Shown piece after piece: positions 9,409-18,468 of a DNA stretch of 64,000 bases. Positions within the stretch are counted from its first letter, which is position 1. Each line of letters begins with the position of its first letter. Made by a program: the position numbers and the translations under genes. The stretch is from Streptacidiphilus anmyonensis. GTDB taxonomy: Bacteria > Actinomycetota > Actinomycetes > Streptomycetales > Streptomycetaceae. The stretch covers positions 292,470 to 356,469 of the forward strand of contig NZ_BBPQ01000001.1 of assembly GCF_000787855.1 (NCBI RefSeq). The letters run 5' to 3'. The notes beneath the pieces were generated by a model, which searched no databases, was not told where the DNA came from, and saw only the letters and a list, made by a program, of their open reading frames with translations.

Positions 9409-10260
9409 TCACTCCCCGCCCGCGAGGCCGTGCTCGTAGGCGAACACGACCGCCTGGGTGCGGTCCCGCAGCTCCAGCTTGGCGAGGATCCGGCCGACGT
9501 GGGTCTTGATGGTCTGCTCCGACAGCACCAGTTCGTCGGCGATCTCGGAGTTCGACAGCCCGCGCGCCACTTGCCGCAGCACGTCCAGCTCGCGTGCCGT
9601 CAGGCTCGCGACCGCCTCGGGCCGCAGGTTGCCGGCGCGTCGGCGGCGGGCCACGTCCGCGATGAGACGACGCGTCACCGAGGGCGCGAGCAGCGCCTGA
9701 CCGGCCGCGATGACCCGGACAGCGTTGATGAGATCGCGTGCGGGGGCGTCCTTGAGCAGGAACCCGCTGGCCCCGCGCGCCAGCGCCTCGTACACGTATT
9801 CGTCGAGGTCGAAGGTGGTCAGGATGAGAACGCGCGGCCCCTGCTCGCCGCCCGCGTCCACGATCGCACCTGTCGCCGTGAGCCCGTCCATGCCGGGCAT
9901 CCGGACGTCCATGACGACCACGTCGGGGGAGAGCTCCCGGGCCAGGTGGACGGCCTTGACCCCGTCGCCCGCCTCACCGACCAGCTCGATATCGGGCGCG
10001 CTCGACAGCAGCGCACCGAGCCCGTCGCGGACCATCTCCTGGTCGTCGACCAGGAGCACGCGGATCGTCTCCTGCGCGTCCCGCACGTCCCGCTGCACGT
10101 TCTGCCGCGTCTCCGCCTGCACGTCCCCGTGCACGCCCGCATGCATACCTGCGTGCATGCCCGTGTGCATGCCCACGTGCACACCCGGACGCACGTCCGG
10201 CGCGGACGCCGTCGTGCCGTCGGGCTGCGCCATGTCCGCGGGCTCCACCGCCTGAGTCAC
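9409..10260 (-). CDS. NarL/LuxR-family response regulator with His/Met-rich N-terminal extension
   Basis: A two-component regulator with a receiver domain (residues 66-185; acidic pocket D72-D73, phospho-acceptor D118 in [14 protein letters not shown] switch lysine) and a C-terminal LuxR helix-turn-helix from about 219 (LTARELDVL ... [13 protein letters not shown]). The start GTG overlaps the kinase stop as GTGA with AGGGGG upstream, so the two are translationally coupled. Unlike normal family members (about 215-225 aa) it has an extra 65 residues at the front, including evenly spaced histidines H28, H32, H36, H40 and H44 in [19 protein letters not shown] metal-binding role is conceivable but is inference. 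The divergent gene beyond the kinase is a chitinase, as for the ChiS/ChiR pair in S. coelicolor. Confidence 0.9.
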   Translation of the reverse strand: MTQAVEPADMAQPDGTTASAPDVRPGVHVGMHTGMHAGMHAGVHGDVQAETRQNVQRDVRDAQETIRVLLVDDQEMVRDGLGALLSSAPDIELVGEAGDGVKAVHLARELSPDVVVMDVRMPGMDGLTATGAIVDAGGEQGPRVLILTTFDLDEYVYEALARGASGFLLKDAPARDLINAVRVIAAGQALLAPSVTRRLIADVARRRRAGNLRPEAVASLTARELDVLRQVARGLSNSEIADELVLSEQTIKTHVGRILAKLELRDRTQAVVFAYEHGLAGGE

Positions 10261-11837
10261 CGTTCCCCCTGTCCGTTCGGCCGTTCACCGGCGTGCCCGT
10301 CCCGCTGTCCGTTCACGTGCCCGTCGCCCATCTCCACGTCGAGGTGACCGCCCAGCGCGTCGAGGCCGCCGCCGGGGTGTCCCGTGCCGGCGAGATCGAC
10401 CCCGGCCGGTCCGCCGGTTCCGTTCCTGCTGTTTCCGTCCGAGCTCTCGCCCTCGGCGGCGGTGTGGTCCACGCCGACACCGACGGCGGTGATGCCGATG
10501 TCGCCGACGGTGATGCCGTTCGTGCTCGATTCTCCATGCTCGTCGCGCGTCCGCACCCGAGGACCGTCCGTCGGCAGCCACGCCGTCACCGTGAAGCCGC
10601 CGCCCCGGCGGCGGCCGGCGCGCAGAGTCCCGCCGAGCAGCGCGGCGCGCTCACGCATGCCCGTCAGCCCGTGGCCGCCGTTGCCCCCCGGCGGCAACGG
10701 CGCGCGACTGCCGCCCGGCCCACCGTCGTCGATCACCTCGATCCGCACGCCGCCGGAGGAACGCTCCACCTCGATGGCCACGTGGGCGCCCGGCGCGTGA
10801 CGACCGGCGTTGCTCAGGGCCTCCTGGACGATGCGGTACACGGACACATCGACGACCGACGGCACCCGGTCCGGGCCGCCGGTCAGCGTCAGGTCCACCT
10901 GCATGCCGGCCCCGCGCGCGGCCCGGACCATGTCCGGGATTCCGTCGATGCCGGGCTGGGGCGCGCGCTCCGCCCCCTCGTCCTCCTCGCGCAGCAGACC
11001 GATGACGCGGCGCATCTCCGTCAGAGCGGTGGTGGACGCCTCCCGGATCGCCGTGAAGGTCCGCCGGGTCTGCTCGGGCAGCCCGGGCTCCTTGTAGGGG
11101 GCGGCCTCGGCCTGGATGGCGATCATCGACATGTGGTGTGCGACCACGTCGTGCAGTTCCCGGGCGATCCGGCTGCGCTCCTCCAGGACCGCCTGCCGCG
11201 CAAGCCCGGCCCGGCGCTGCTGCTCGGCCTGCTCCAGATGCCGTTCCGCCTCGAGCCGCGAGTGAATCGACTCGCCGAGGACCAGCACCAGCGTCACCGC
11301 GACGACGGCGACGCCCAGCACCACCGGCGGCAGGTCGACCAGCAGCAGGGCCGGCAACAGCACGGCCCCGGCCGTGAGCAGGTCGACGCCGATGGCGATG
11401 TCCCGGCCGTACCGCTGGGCGGTCACGAACACCAGGACCACGAACGCGATGCACGAGCTGACAGGCCACGGCCAGAACGGCGTCGGCGCGTGCCCGACCT
11501 CGGCGAAGGTCGCCAGCGTCAACCCGAGTGCGCTGAGTCGCCAGGCGGCCAGCGGCCGTGAGACGACGAGCAGCAGCGGCAGCGCCTGCAGCGCCGCCAG
11601 CGCCCAGGCCAGGCTGCTGGGTACGAGCTCCACCAGCTGCTGGTCCGCGCTGGCCGCCAGCACGAGCACGGCCACGAGCCCCGTCAGGCCCAGCGCCAGC
11701 CGCGTCGTGCGCCCGAGCTGCGGCGCGAACGGCACATGCCGGTCCGGCGCCGCCCAGGCGGCATCCCCGAGCAGCCGCGCGACGCGGCGACCCCGCCCCC
11801 ACGCGCGACCCACAGCGTTCCGCAGTGCGCTCCCCAT
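10257..11837 (-). CDS. Sensor histidine kinase, DesK/HisKA_3 type
   Basis: A 526-aa kinase with about six N-terminal membrane helices (residues 45-190), a coiled-coil stretch ([19 protein letters not shown]), the HisKA_3 dimerisation site with H229 in [13 protein letters not shown], and an HATPase_c domain with [11 protein letters not shown] (N box) and [12 protein letters not shown] (G box). The C-terminal 90 residues after the ATPase are a Gly/Asp/Asn-rich low-complexity tail (for example [13 protein letters not shown]), unusual for the family. ATG 11837 was chosen because it directly precedes the juxtamembrane segment; the frame remains open further upstream but its composition there is not coding-like. 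It forms an operon with the response regulator and is divergent from the chitinase gene, about 500 bases away. Confidence 0.9.
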   Translation of the reverse strand: MGSALRNAVGRAWGRGRRVARLLGDAAWAAPDRHVPFAPQLGRTTRLALGLTGLVAVLVLAASADQQLVELVPSSLAWALAALQALPLLLVVSRPLAAWRLSALGLTLATFAEVGHAPTPFWPWPVSSCIAFVVLVFVTAQRYGRDIAIGVDLLTAGAVLLPALLLVDLPPVVLGVAVVAVTLVLVLGESIHSRLEAERHLEQAEQQRRAGLARQAVLEERSRIARELHDVVAHHMSMIAIQAEAAPYKEPGLPEQTRRTFTAIREASTTALTEMRRVIGLLREEDEGAERAPQPGIDGIPDMVRAARGAGMQVDLTLTGGPDRVPSVVDVSVYRIVQEALSNAGRHAPGAHVAIEVERSSGGVRIEVIDDGGPGGSRAPLPPGGNGGHGLTGMRERAALLGGTLRAGRRRGGGFTVTAWLPTDGPRVRTRDEHGESSTNGITVGDIGITAVGVGVDHTAAEGESSDGNSRNGTGGPAGVDLAGTGHPGGGLDALGGHLDVEMGDGHVNGQRDGHAGERPNGQGER

Positions 11838-12166
11838 GACGGAGCCAGCGTAATCCGCTCCCAGGCCGCGGACATCCGGGGCACAGCCTGGCATTGCGAC
11901 CGGGCGGGTTTCGGACGCCTGCCTTCCACCGGTCTTCACCCGTCTTCCGGCTGTCCTCACCCGCTCGTGTGTCTCCCGGCTCGTCGTCCCCGCCTGCCGT
12001 CGCACCGGGATCGCCTCCGGGGAGTCGAGGACAGCGGCCCGGATCGCGGCTGGACAGCTGCCCGGATCGCGCTCGGTTCCGGGCTTGGTTCGGGGCTTGG
12101 TTCGCTCCTCCTGGTGGGCTCGCACCGGGCGGCCGGACGGCCCGCCGCACCGAGGCAGTACAGCCA
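11838..12166. other. Divergent intergenic region without a recognised gene
   Basis: Part of the 503-base gap between the kinase start and the chitinase start. I see no convincing gene on either strand. There is a short repeat of GGCTTGGTTCG-like sequence near 12082-12105. The chitinase promoter elements lie just to the right and are listed separately. Confidence 0.5.
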
Positions 12167-12196
12167 TTGACCCCCCGGCAGATTGGCCTATACCTT
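12167..12196 (+). promoter_or_regulatory. Putative promoter of the chitinase gene
   Basis: TTGACC at 12167-12172 and TACCTT at 12191-12196 are separated by 18 bases, a reasonable match to the principal (HrdB-type) sigma consensus TTGAC/TAnnnT. Two DasR-like boxes overlap or immediately follow the -10 hexamer, which fits a repressible chitinase promoter. Confidence 0.55.
12184..12195 (+). promoter_or_regulatory. DasR-like operator (dre), copy 1
   Basis: TGGCCTATACCT matches 10 of 12 bases of the chitinase direct-repeat/dre core TGGTCTAGACCT known from Streptomyces chi promoters. It covers the putative -10 hexamer. Copy 2 lies 22 bases downstream, two helical turns away, as in classical twin-repeat chi promoters. 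Confidence 0.6.
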
Positions 12197-12202
12197 CCCT
12201 CT

Positions 12203-12220
12203 CATTGGTCTACGCCAATG
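12203..12220 (+). promoter_or_regulatory. DasR-like operator (dre), copy 2, palindromic
   Basis: CATTGG-TCTACG-CCAATG is a perfect inverted repeat with 6-base arms; its core TGGTCTACGCCA matches 10 of 12 bases of the dre core TGGTCTAGACCA bound by the GlcNAc-responsive GntR regulator DasR. It lies downstream of the putative -10 in the leader of the chitinase mRNA. Confidence 0.65.
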
Positions 12221-12340
12221 AACGCTCCGACGCTCAGTCCCGCGCTGCCGCGCCCCCGCGCCCCGCGCTCCCGTGCCGCCACCCGACGTGTGCGCACAGG
12301 GCGCCCCTTCTGCTTCGAGGCATCCCGTCGAGGAGAGTCC

Positions 12341-13690
12341 ATGCCAGCGAACCGTCGTGCCGCCTTTCGTTCCGTGGCCGTTCGTCGCGCCGCCGTCGCC
12401 GCGGCGACGGCCGCCTGCGCCGCCGCGCTGATCGGCACCACGCCCGCCCACGCCGCCGCCCACGCGTCCGGCGTCGGGGGTGACCAGGGCCGCTCCCAGA
12501 AGCAGCTCATCGGCTACTTCACCCAGTGGGGCATCTACTCCGGCAACTTCGAGAAGAACCTGATCAGCAGCGGAGAGATCAGCCACCTCACCGAACTGGA
12601 CTACGCGTTCAGCGACGTCTCCGCCGACGGCCTGTGCTCGAGCGGCGACAGTTGGGCCGACTACCAGCGCCCCTTCGCCGCCTCCGAATCCGTGAACGGG
12701 CAGGCCGACGCCGCCGGGCAGGCGCTGATGGGCAACTTCAACCAGCTGCGTGAACTCAAAGCGCGCTATCCGCACCTGAAGATCGTGATGTCCATCGGCG
12801 GCTGGTCCTGGTCCGGTCAGTTCTCGCAGCTCGCGGCCACCGCCGCGTCGAGGCAGAAGTTCGTGGCCTCCTGCGTCGACCAGTACCTGAAGGGCGACAT
12901 CCCCGGTCTCCCGGCGGGCGCAGCCGCAGGCATCTTCGACGGCTTCGCCGTCGACTGGGAGTACCCGGGCCTGCCCGGCAACGGCAACCCCTACGGCCCG
13001 CAGGACACGCCCGACTTCACCTCGCTGATGCAGGAGTTCCGTCACCAGCTCGACGCCGCCGGCCATGCGAGCGGCGAGCGCTACCTGCTCACCGCCAACA
13101 CCTCCGCCAACCCCACCGCCGCCGCCAAGCTGCAACTGCCGCAGCTCGCCAAGGTCGTGGACTGGTTCAACGTCATGACCTTCGACTACCACGGCAGCTG
13201 GGAGGCCACCGGCCCCACCGACTTCGCCTCCGCGCTCCACCAGGACCCGCGCGACCCGAACCCGGCGGACAACCAGTACAGCATCGACCAGGCCGTGCGG
13301 TACTACGAGCAGCACGGAGTGCAGCCCGGCAAGATCGGCCTCGCCATCCCCTACTACGCCCACACCTGGACGGGCGTCGCGCCCGGCCCGCACGGCGACG
13401 GACTCTTCCAGCCGGCCACCGCGGGCGGCGGTACGCCCGACTACAACCAGGTCGTCACCGCGCCGGGGAAGACCTACTGGGACCCGATCGCCAAGGAGCC
13501 GTACAAGTACGACCAGGCCAGCGGCACCTTCTACACCTACGACAACCCGCTCTCCCTCTGGTACAAGGGCCAGTACATCCGGGAGCAGGGGCTGCGCGGC
13601 ACCTTCGTGTGGTCGATGGACGGCGACACCGCCGACGGCAGCCTGACAGCCGCACTGGGCGCCGCGCTCGGCACCGGCCAGGACGGCTGA
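12341..13690 (+). CDS. Secreted GH18 chitinase-family protein with altered DxDxE motif
   Basis: A 449-aa secreted protein: Arg-rich n-region, hydrophobic core and a signal peptidase site near AHA at residues 36-41, then one GH18 TIM barrel. SIGG at 151-154 and FDGFAVDWEYPG at 199-210 mark the family. The catalytic glutamate is E207 and D205 is present, but the residue that is Asp in the DxxDxDxE consensus is A203 (codon GCC at 12947-12949), an odd loss. VMTFDYHG at about 284-291 and a C-terminal YIREQGLRGTFVWSMDGD complete the active site. ATG 12341 follows GAGGAGAG. No carbohydrate-binding module is visible. Likely controlled by the twin dre boxes and perhaps the divergent two-component pair. 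Confidence 0.92.
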   Translation: MPANRRAAFRSVAVRRAAVAAATAACAAALIGTTPAHAAAHASGVGGDQGRSQKQLIGYFTQWGIYSGNFEKNLISSGEISHLTELDYAFSDVSADGLCSSGDSWADYQRPFAASESVNGQADAAGQALMGNFNQLRELKARYPHLKIVMSIGGWSWSGQFSQLAATAASRQKFVASCVDQYLKGDIPGLPAGAAAGIFDGFAVDWEYPGLPGNGNPYGPQDTPDFTSLMQEFRHQLDAAGHASGERYLLTANTSANPTAAAKLQLPQLAKVVDWFNVMTFDYHGSWEATGPTDFASALHQDPRDPNPADNQYSIDQAVRYYEQHGVQPGKIGLAIPYYAHTWTGVAPGPHGDGLFQPATAGGGTPDYNQVVTAPGKTYWDPIAKEPYKYDQASGTFYTYDNPLSLWYKGQYIREQGLRGTFVWSMDGDTADGSLTAALGAALGTGQDG

Positions 13691-13696
13691 CGTCCT

Positions 13697-13718
13697 GCCG
13701 CCTCGTCTCGGAGGCGGC
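13697..13718. terminator. Hairpin after the chitinase gene
   Basis: GCCGCCTC / GAGGCGGC, 8 perfect base pairs with a 6-base loop, starting 6 bases after the chitinase stop codon. No T tract, as is common in Streptomyces. Confidence 0.55.
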
Positions 13719-13748
13719 GCTCACGACGTCCACGGGACGTCACGATCG

Positions 13749-13789
13749 TGCGCGGCGCGGATCGGCGTCCGGCTGGTCCGCGCCGCGCA
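13749..13789. terminator. 13-bp stem between convergent genes
   Basis: TGCGCGGCGCGGA pairs perfectly with TCCGCGCCGCGCA across a 15-base loop. It lies between the convergent chitinase and ribokinase genes, 16 bases beyond the ribokinase stop, so it may end transcription from either side. Confidence 0.55.
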
Positions 13790-13804
13790 GGCGCGAGTGC
13801 CCGT

Positions 13805-14707
13805 TCACTCCCCGAGCGCCTGGGCGACTTCCGCGCGGGTCGGCAGGGAGGGCTGAGCCCCCGCCAGCATCGTGCTGAGCGCGGCGGCGACGTTCGCGCG
13901 GCGGACGGCCTCGTGCAGACCGTGACCGTCGATCAGACCGCAGGCCAGGGCGCCGCAGAAGGCGTCGCCCGCCGCGGTGGTGTCGAGGGGTGTGACCGGA
14001 TGGGGCGGGACGAAGACGACCGCCCCATCCTCGCAGAGCAGCGCGCCCTCCGCGCCCAGGGTCACCACGACGGCCCCGGGTCCGCGCAACTGACGTGCCG
14101 CGTCGGCGACCGCGTGCAGGTCGGGAAGGCGGTGACCGACCAGGCTCGCCAGCTCCTCGCGGTTCGGGACCAGGATGTCGACCATGTGGAGCAGATCGAG
14201 GGTCAGCTTGCGGGCCGGCGCAGGGTTCAGCAGAACCGTTCCGCCCGCCAGCCGTGCCGCCGCGGCGACGGTCTCCGGCGGCACCTCGTGCTGCAGGAGA
14301 GTGACGGTCGCGTCACGGAGCAGTGCTCCCTCCGAGGCGCAGTGCTCCGGAGAGAGAGCGGTGTTCGCACCCGGACTGACGATGATCGAGTTCTCGCCGG
14401 TGGTGTGATCCACGGCGATCAGCGCCCGACCCGTCGGAAGCCCGTCGACCGCCAGGACCCGGGTGGTGTCCACGCCCTCCAGGTCCAGCACGCGCCGCAG
14501 TCGGGTGCCTGCGTCGTCGGCCCCGACGCGGCCCAGCATCGCCACGGACGCGCCGAGCCTCGCCGCGGCCACCGCCTGGTTCGCGCCCTTGCCCCCCGGG
14601 TGCTCGGCGAGGTCGCCGCCCAGCACGGTCTCCCCCGGCCGCGGGTGCCTGGGCACCGGCACCACCAGGTCGAGGTTGATGCTTCCGACGACAGCGATCT
14701 TCGGCAT
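13805..14707 (-). CDS. rbsK: Ribokinase (PfkB family)
   Basis: Phosphorylates D-ribose to ribose-5-phosphate with ATP in the cytoplasm. The 300-aa protein has the PfkB start GSINLDLV (8-15), the sugar-binding GGKGANQAVAAARLG block from 38, the NREE motif N182-E185 and the catalytic base D248 in TTAAGDAF with its anion hole. Length matches family members. It stands alone: no ribose ABC transporter or LacI regulator is adjacent. ATG 14707 opens directly on the first beta strand (MPKIAVVGS). Confidence 0.93.
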   Translation of the reverse strand: MPKIAVVGSINLDLVVPVPRHPRPGETVLGGDLAEHPGGKGANQAVAAARLGASVAMLGRVGADDAGTRLRRVLDLEGVDTTRVLAVDGLPTGRALIAVDHTTGENSIIVSPGANTALSPEHCASEGALLRDATVTLLQHEVPPETVAAAARLAGGTVLLNPAPARKLTLDLLHMVDILVPNREELASLVGHRLPDLHAVADAARQLRGPGAVVVTLGAEGALLCEDGAVVFVPPHPVTPLDTTAAGDAFCGALACGLIDGHGLHEAVRRANVAAALSTMLAGAQPSLPTRAEVAQALGE

Positions 14708-14856
14708 GCAGCCACCCTAGGCCCTGGATGCCCCGCACAACCCGTCCACCCCCGACTCTTCTGACCGTGGGCAGTCATGCGCCCCCCGGGGATGGGAGAG
14801 GAGTCCGGCACTGCGACGCAGGGACTCCGACGCCGGGACTCGGACACCGGGACCTC

Positions 14857-16401
14857 TCACCCCGACAGCACGGCCTGCATGACGGCCTTCGCGATCGGAG
14901 CCGCCAGACCGCCGCCGCTGACGTCGGCCCGGTTGGCGTCGCTGTCCTCGATCACCACGGCGACCGCGACCGGCGAGACGGCCGTGGCGCTGGGCTTCGC
15001 GTAGGAGATGAACCAGGCGTAGGGGACACCGCTGTTCCCGACGCCGTTCTGGGCCGTCCCGGTCTTCCCGCCGACGACGACCCCGGGGATCTGCGCGCTG
15101 GTCCCCGTCCCGCTGTCGACCACACCCACCATCGCCTGCTGGATCTGCGCGGCGACGCCCGCCGAGAAGGGCCGGCTGAAACTCCTGTTCCCGAAGCTCT
15201 GCACGGTGGCGCCGTCGCTGCGGGTCACCTTGTCCAGCAGCCGGGGCTGCATCAGCGTCCCGTTGTTGGCCACAGCGGCCGCGACCTCGGCCATCTCCAA
15301 CGGCGTGGCCGCGGTGTCGTACTGGCCGATGGAGGAGAGCGCGAGAAGGGCCTGGCTGGTCAGGTCGGTGTCGAAGTTGCTCCTGGCCACGGCCACCGGG
15401 ATCGTCTGGAGCGACTGATTGAAGCCGAACGCCTCCGCCATCCGCACCATGTTCTGCGCGCCGACGTCCACGCCGACCTTGCCGAAGACGGTGTTGCACG
15501 ACACCTGGAGCGCGTAGGCCAGCGTCGCGTTCGTGCACGCGTCGCTCGCCGACTCGTTGGTGATCGCATGGTCGGTGTCCTTGGGCGTGTACGGATCCGG
15601 CGAGTTCGTCGGGACGTCGATCCCGCTGTAGAGCCCGTACTGCAGGGCTGCCGCGAGCGTCACCACCTTGAAGGTCGAGCCCGGCGGATAGGTCTGCCGC
15701 AGGGCGCGGTTCAGCATCGGCTGCGTGGAGTCCGCGTTCAGCCGCGTCCAGTCGGCGACCGTGGCCGGTCCGGTGCCGGTGATGCCGTTCGGGTCGTACG
15801 ACGGGGCGCTGGCCAGGGCCAGGATCCGCCCTGTCGCCGGTTCGATGGCGGCGACCGCGCCGCGTTTGCCGCCGAGCCCCTGAAACGCGGCGCGCTGCAC
15901 CCTCGGATTGATCGTCGTGAACACGTTTCCGCCCGGCACCGGGGCACGCGAGATCGCGTCCCAGACCGGGTTCGTCGACAGACGGCTGTCCTGACCGGTG
16001 AGGATCCGGTCCTCGACGCCCTCGATGAGGGTGTTCCCGTAGGTCTGCGAGGAGAATCCGGTGACCGGCGCGTAGAACGCGCCGTCGGTGTAGGTCCGCT
16101 GGTAGGCGAGAGTGCCGCCGGTCTTCTTGGAGCCGGTGACGGCCTCTCCCGCTACCAGGATGTTCCCCCGGGGCTGGCTGTAGCGGGCGATGACGGTGCG
16201 TTGGTTCGCCGCGTTCTCGTTGAGCGACTTGCCCTGGAAGACCTGCAGCCGCGTGGCGTTGGCCAGCAGGAGCAGGATCAGGGCCAGGCAGAAGAGCCCG
16301 GCGCGGCGGCCGGTGCGGCTCAGGGAGAGCCGCACCGCGCCGCGAGGCGGCCCGGGCCGCTGGGCCGGGCCGCCCTGGTTCCGCGCGGTCCTCCGGTTCA
16401 C
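14857..16401 (-). CDS. pbpA: Class B penicillin-binding protein (PBP2/PbpA type)
   Basis: A 514-aa monofunctional transpeptidase with one N-terminal membrane anchor (residues 34-50) and all catalytic motifs: STFK at 242-245, SCN at 301-303 and KTG at 446-448. The N-terminal dimerisation part carries the R-G-x-I-L region (QPRGNILV, 77-84). It is translationally coupled to the upstream SEDS gene through a GTGA overlap at 16398-16401; the pair is expected to act as a glycosyltransferase-transpeptidase complex in wall elongation or sporulation. Paralogous SEDS/PBP pairs are usual in Streptomyces, so the symbol denotes the type only. Confidence 0.92.
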   Translation of the reverse strand: MNRRTARNQGGPAQRPGPPRGAVRLSLSRTGRRAGLFCLALILLLLANATRLQVFQGKSLNENAANQRTVIARYSQPRGNILVAGEAVTGSKKTGGTLAYQRTYTDGAFYAPVTGFSSQTYGNTLIEGVEDRILTGQDSRLSTNPVWDAISRAPVPGGNVFTTINPRVQRAAFQGLGGKRGAVAAIEPATGRILALASAPSYDPNGITGTGPATVADWTRLNADSTQPMLNRALRQTYPPGSTFKVVTLAAALQYGLYSGIDVPTNSPDPYTPKDTDHAITNESASDACTNATLAYALQVSCNTVFGKVGVDVGAQNMVRMAEAFGFNQSLQTIPVAVARSNFDTDLTSQALLALSSIGQYDTAATPLEMAEVAAAVANNGTLMQPRLLDKVTRSDGATVQSFGNRSFSRPFSAGVAAQIQQAMVGVVDSGTGTSAQIPGVVVGGKTGTAQNGVGNSGVPYAWFISYAKPSATAVSPVAVAVVIEDSDANRADVSGGGLAAPIAKAVMQAVLSG

Positions 16402-17888
16402 GGGCGCGGCACCGCCTGGGTCTCCTCGCCGCCCGGATCTTCGTCGGCCGGTGTCCCCTCGCCCGGCACCCCCTCGCCCGGCACCCCCTCACCCGGTTCC
16501 CCCTCATCCGGGCCCGATTCGCCGCGGGCCGCCGAGTCCGCGTCAGAGCCCGGGGGCGGCGTGAGCAACTGCGGGACTGGTAGGCGGGGGCGTCGTGCGG
16601 CGTCGCCCAGCTTCACCAGCAGGGCGATCAGGATCCAGTTCGTCACCAGCGAGGAGCCGCCCTGGGCCAGGAACGGCATGGTCATTCCGGTCAACGGGAT
16701 CAGATCGGTGACCCCGCCCGCCACCACGAAGACCTGGAGTGCCAGCAGGGAGGCGAGTCCGATGGCCAGCAGACGCCCGAAGGGGTCGCGGAGCTCGCGG
16801 CCGATCCGGTAGCCGCGGACCACGACGATGGCGTAGAGGAGGAACAGGGCGGCCAGGCCGACCAGCCCGATCTCCTCGCCGAAGGTGGCCAGGATCCAGT
16901 CCGACTTCATCGCGAAGCCGATCAGGTAGGAGTGGCCGAGCCCGAGGCCGGTGCCGAGCAGGCCGCCGGCCGCGAAGGCGAACAGGGACTCGGCGAGTTG
17001 ACTGGGCCCCTGCCCGAGCCGAATGGTGCGCATCGGATCGAGCCAGTCGAGGAAACGGACATGGACGTGGGGCTCCCACAGGGCCACCGGCACGACCGCG
17101 ACGCCGACCAGGACCAAACCCACCGCGATCCAGCCCGTCCGGGCCGTCGCCACATAGAGCATGACCACGAAGAGGCCGAAGAAGATCAGCAGGGTGCCCA
17201 GGTCCTGCTCCAGGAAGAGGATCGCGGCACCGACCAGCCAGATCAGCACAATCGGGCCGAGATTGCGGCCGCGCGGCAGCTCCAGCCGCCAGATCCGACG
17301 TCCGGTCAGCGCCAGGGCGTCGCGATGCTGGGCCAGGTAGGAGGCGAAGAAGATCGCCAGCGCGATCTTGGCGATCTCACCGGGTTGGAACGAGAGAGGG
17401 CCGATCTTGATCCAGATCTTGGCCCCGTAGACCGCGGGCAGGAAGGCCGGAACGATCATCAGCAGCAGCGTGGTCAAGGCCACCACGTAGGCGTAGCGCT
17501 GCAGCACGCGATAGTCGCGGAGCAGCACGACGACGGCGATGAACAGGCCGACGCCGACCATCGACCAGACCAACTGGGTCGGCGCGGTGCTGTCGTTCGG
17601 GGTGGAGCGGTCGAGGCGGTAGATGACCACCAGCCCGAGACCGTTGAGCAGGACCGCGATGGGCAGCAGCAGGGGGTCGGCGTAGCGCGCCCACCGGCGT
17701 ACGGCCAGGTGCGCGAGCAATGCGAGCGCTCCTAGGCCGAGGCCGTAGCGCAAGGTGTCCGACGGCACCTTTCCGTCCATGTCGGACCCGACGTCCACGT
17801 ACCCGTACACGGCGATCGCGACGGCGAGGACGAGCAGAAACAGCTCGACCCGGCGCCCGCTCGGCGGCTCGGGCTGCTGCGCTCGCAC
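16398..17888 (-). CDS. SEDS peptidoglycan polymerase (FtsW/RodA/SpoVE family)
   Basis: Polytopic membrane glycosyltransferase that polymerises lipid II. About ten to twelve transmembrane segments follow GRRVELFLLVLAVAIAV; the SEDS core includes GAKIWIKIGPLSFQPGEIAKIALAIF in two adjacent blocks, the EQDLGT motif with its catalytic-type aspartate, and GMTMPFLAQGGSSLVTN near the end. The acidic C-terminal tail has GEGVPGEG repeats. The start is uncertain: GTG 17888 (weak AGGCGG before it) is used, but the frame is open to 18404 and could include a Gly/Ala-rich leader encoded by a hexamer repeat, for example from GTG 18254. Couples to pbpA by a 4-base overlap. Confidence 0.88.
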   Translation of the reverse strand: MRAQQPEPPSGRRVELFLLVLAVAIAVYGYVDVGSDMDGKVPSDTLRYGLGLGALALLAHLAVRRWARYADPLLLPIAVLLNGLGLVVIYRLDRSTPNDSTAPTQLVWSMVGVGLFIAVVVLLRDYRVLQRYAYVVALTTLLLMIVPAFLPAVYGAKIWIKIGPLSFQPGEIAKIALAIFFASYLAQHRDALALTGRRIWRLELPRGRNLGPIVLIWLVGAAILFLEQDLGTLLIFFGLFVVMLYVATARTGWIAVGLVLVGVAVVPVALWEPHVHVRFLDWLDPMRTIRLGQGPSQLAESLFAFAAGGLLGTGLGLGHSYLIGFAMKSDWILATFGEEIGLVGLAALFLLYAIVVVRGYRIGRELRDPFGRLLAIGLASLLALQVFVVAGGVTDLIPLTGMTMPFLAQGGSSLVTNWILIALLVKLGDAARRPRLPVPQLLTPPPGSDADSAARGESGPDEGEPGEGVPGEGVPGEGTPADEDPGGEETQAVPRP

Positions 17889-18137
17889 CGTCCCGCCTGT
17901 CGCCGCCCCGGACCCGAAGGCGCCCGAACCGACGGCCCCTGAGCCGGCGGCCCCCGGGCTGACCGCACCGGGCTCAACGGCACCAGCCCCGCCCGGAGCG
18001 CGACCCACCACCGGGTCGAACCCGCCTCCGGCGCGTCGGCCCTGGTCCCGGCCGCTCGCACCGACGGCGTCCGGACCACCCCCGCCGGCCAAGGACCGGG
18101 CTCCGACTCCGGCACGCGCACGCGCCCCCGCGCCCGT

Positions 18138-18214
<77 letters not shown>

Positions 18215-18327
18215 GCAGGCTGGAGATCCCGGCTTCCGTCGGCGCGGCAGCCACGGACGCCGGCGTCCCGCTGCCCCGCGATCGCCGGGGCGCGCGCCGC
18301 GGCCGCGCGTTCCGGGACCGACCGGGG

Positions 18328-18423
18328 TCAGGCGGCGTGGGCCGCACCCGCGCGCACGATGGCGACCGCCTCGCGGAGGTGCGCCTCCCCGGTCGAGCTC
18401 GCAACGGCGATGAGGTTGCTCAT
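18328..18423 (-). CDS. Candidate 31-residue small protein
   Basis: Not a recognised family. ATG 18423 has AAGGGA about 8 bases upstream; 28 of 30 codons end in G or C; the stop is TGA at 18328-18330. The peptide begins MSNLIAVASSTG and continues with an amphipathic segment (EAHLREAVAIVRAG). The frame differs from that of the SEDS gene and from the kinase, and its codon use is more gene-like than the overlapping frames. It lies 45 bases after the start side of the sensor kinase stop and upstream of the SEDS gene, so it could be a leader peptide or small regulatory protein in that transcript. Could be chance; only comparison between species would settle it. Confidence 0.4.
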   Translation of the reverse strand: MSNLIAVASSTGEAHLREAVAIVRAGAAHAA

Positions 18424-18468
18424 GGAGGTTCCCTTCGAGTCTCCTCGAGACGTCGGTCACGAGGGAAT

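Noticed and set aside
11894..12340. Chitinase starting far upstream at 11894
   Set aside because: The frame crosses the promoter and dre boxes; ATG 12341 has GAGGAGAG and a normal signal peptide.
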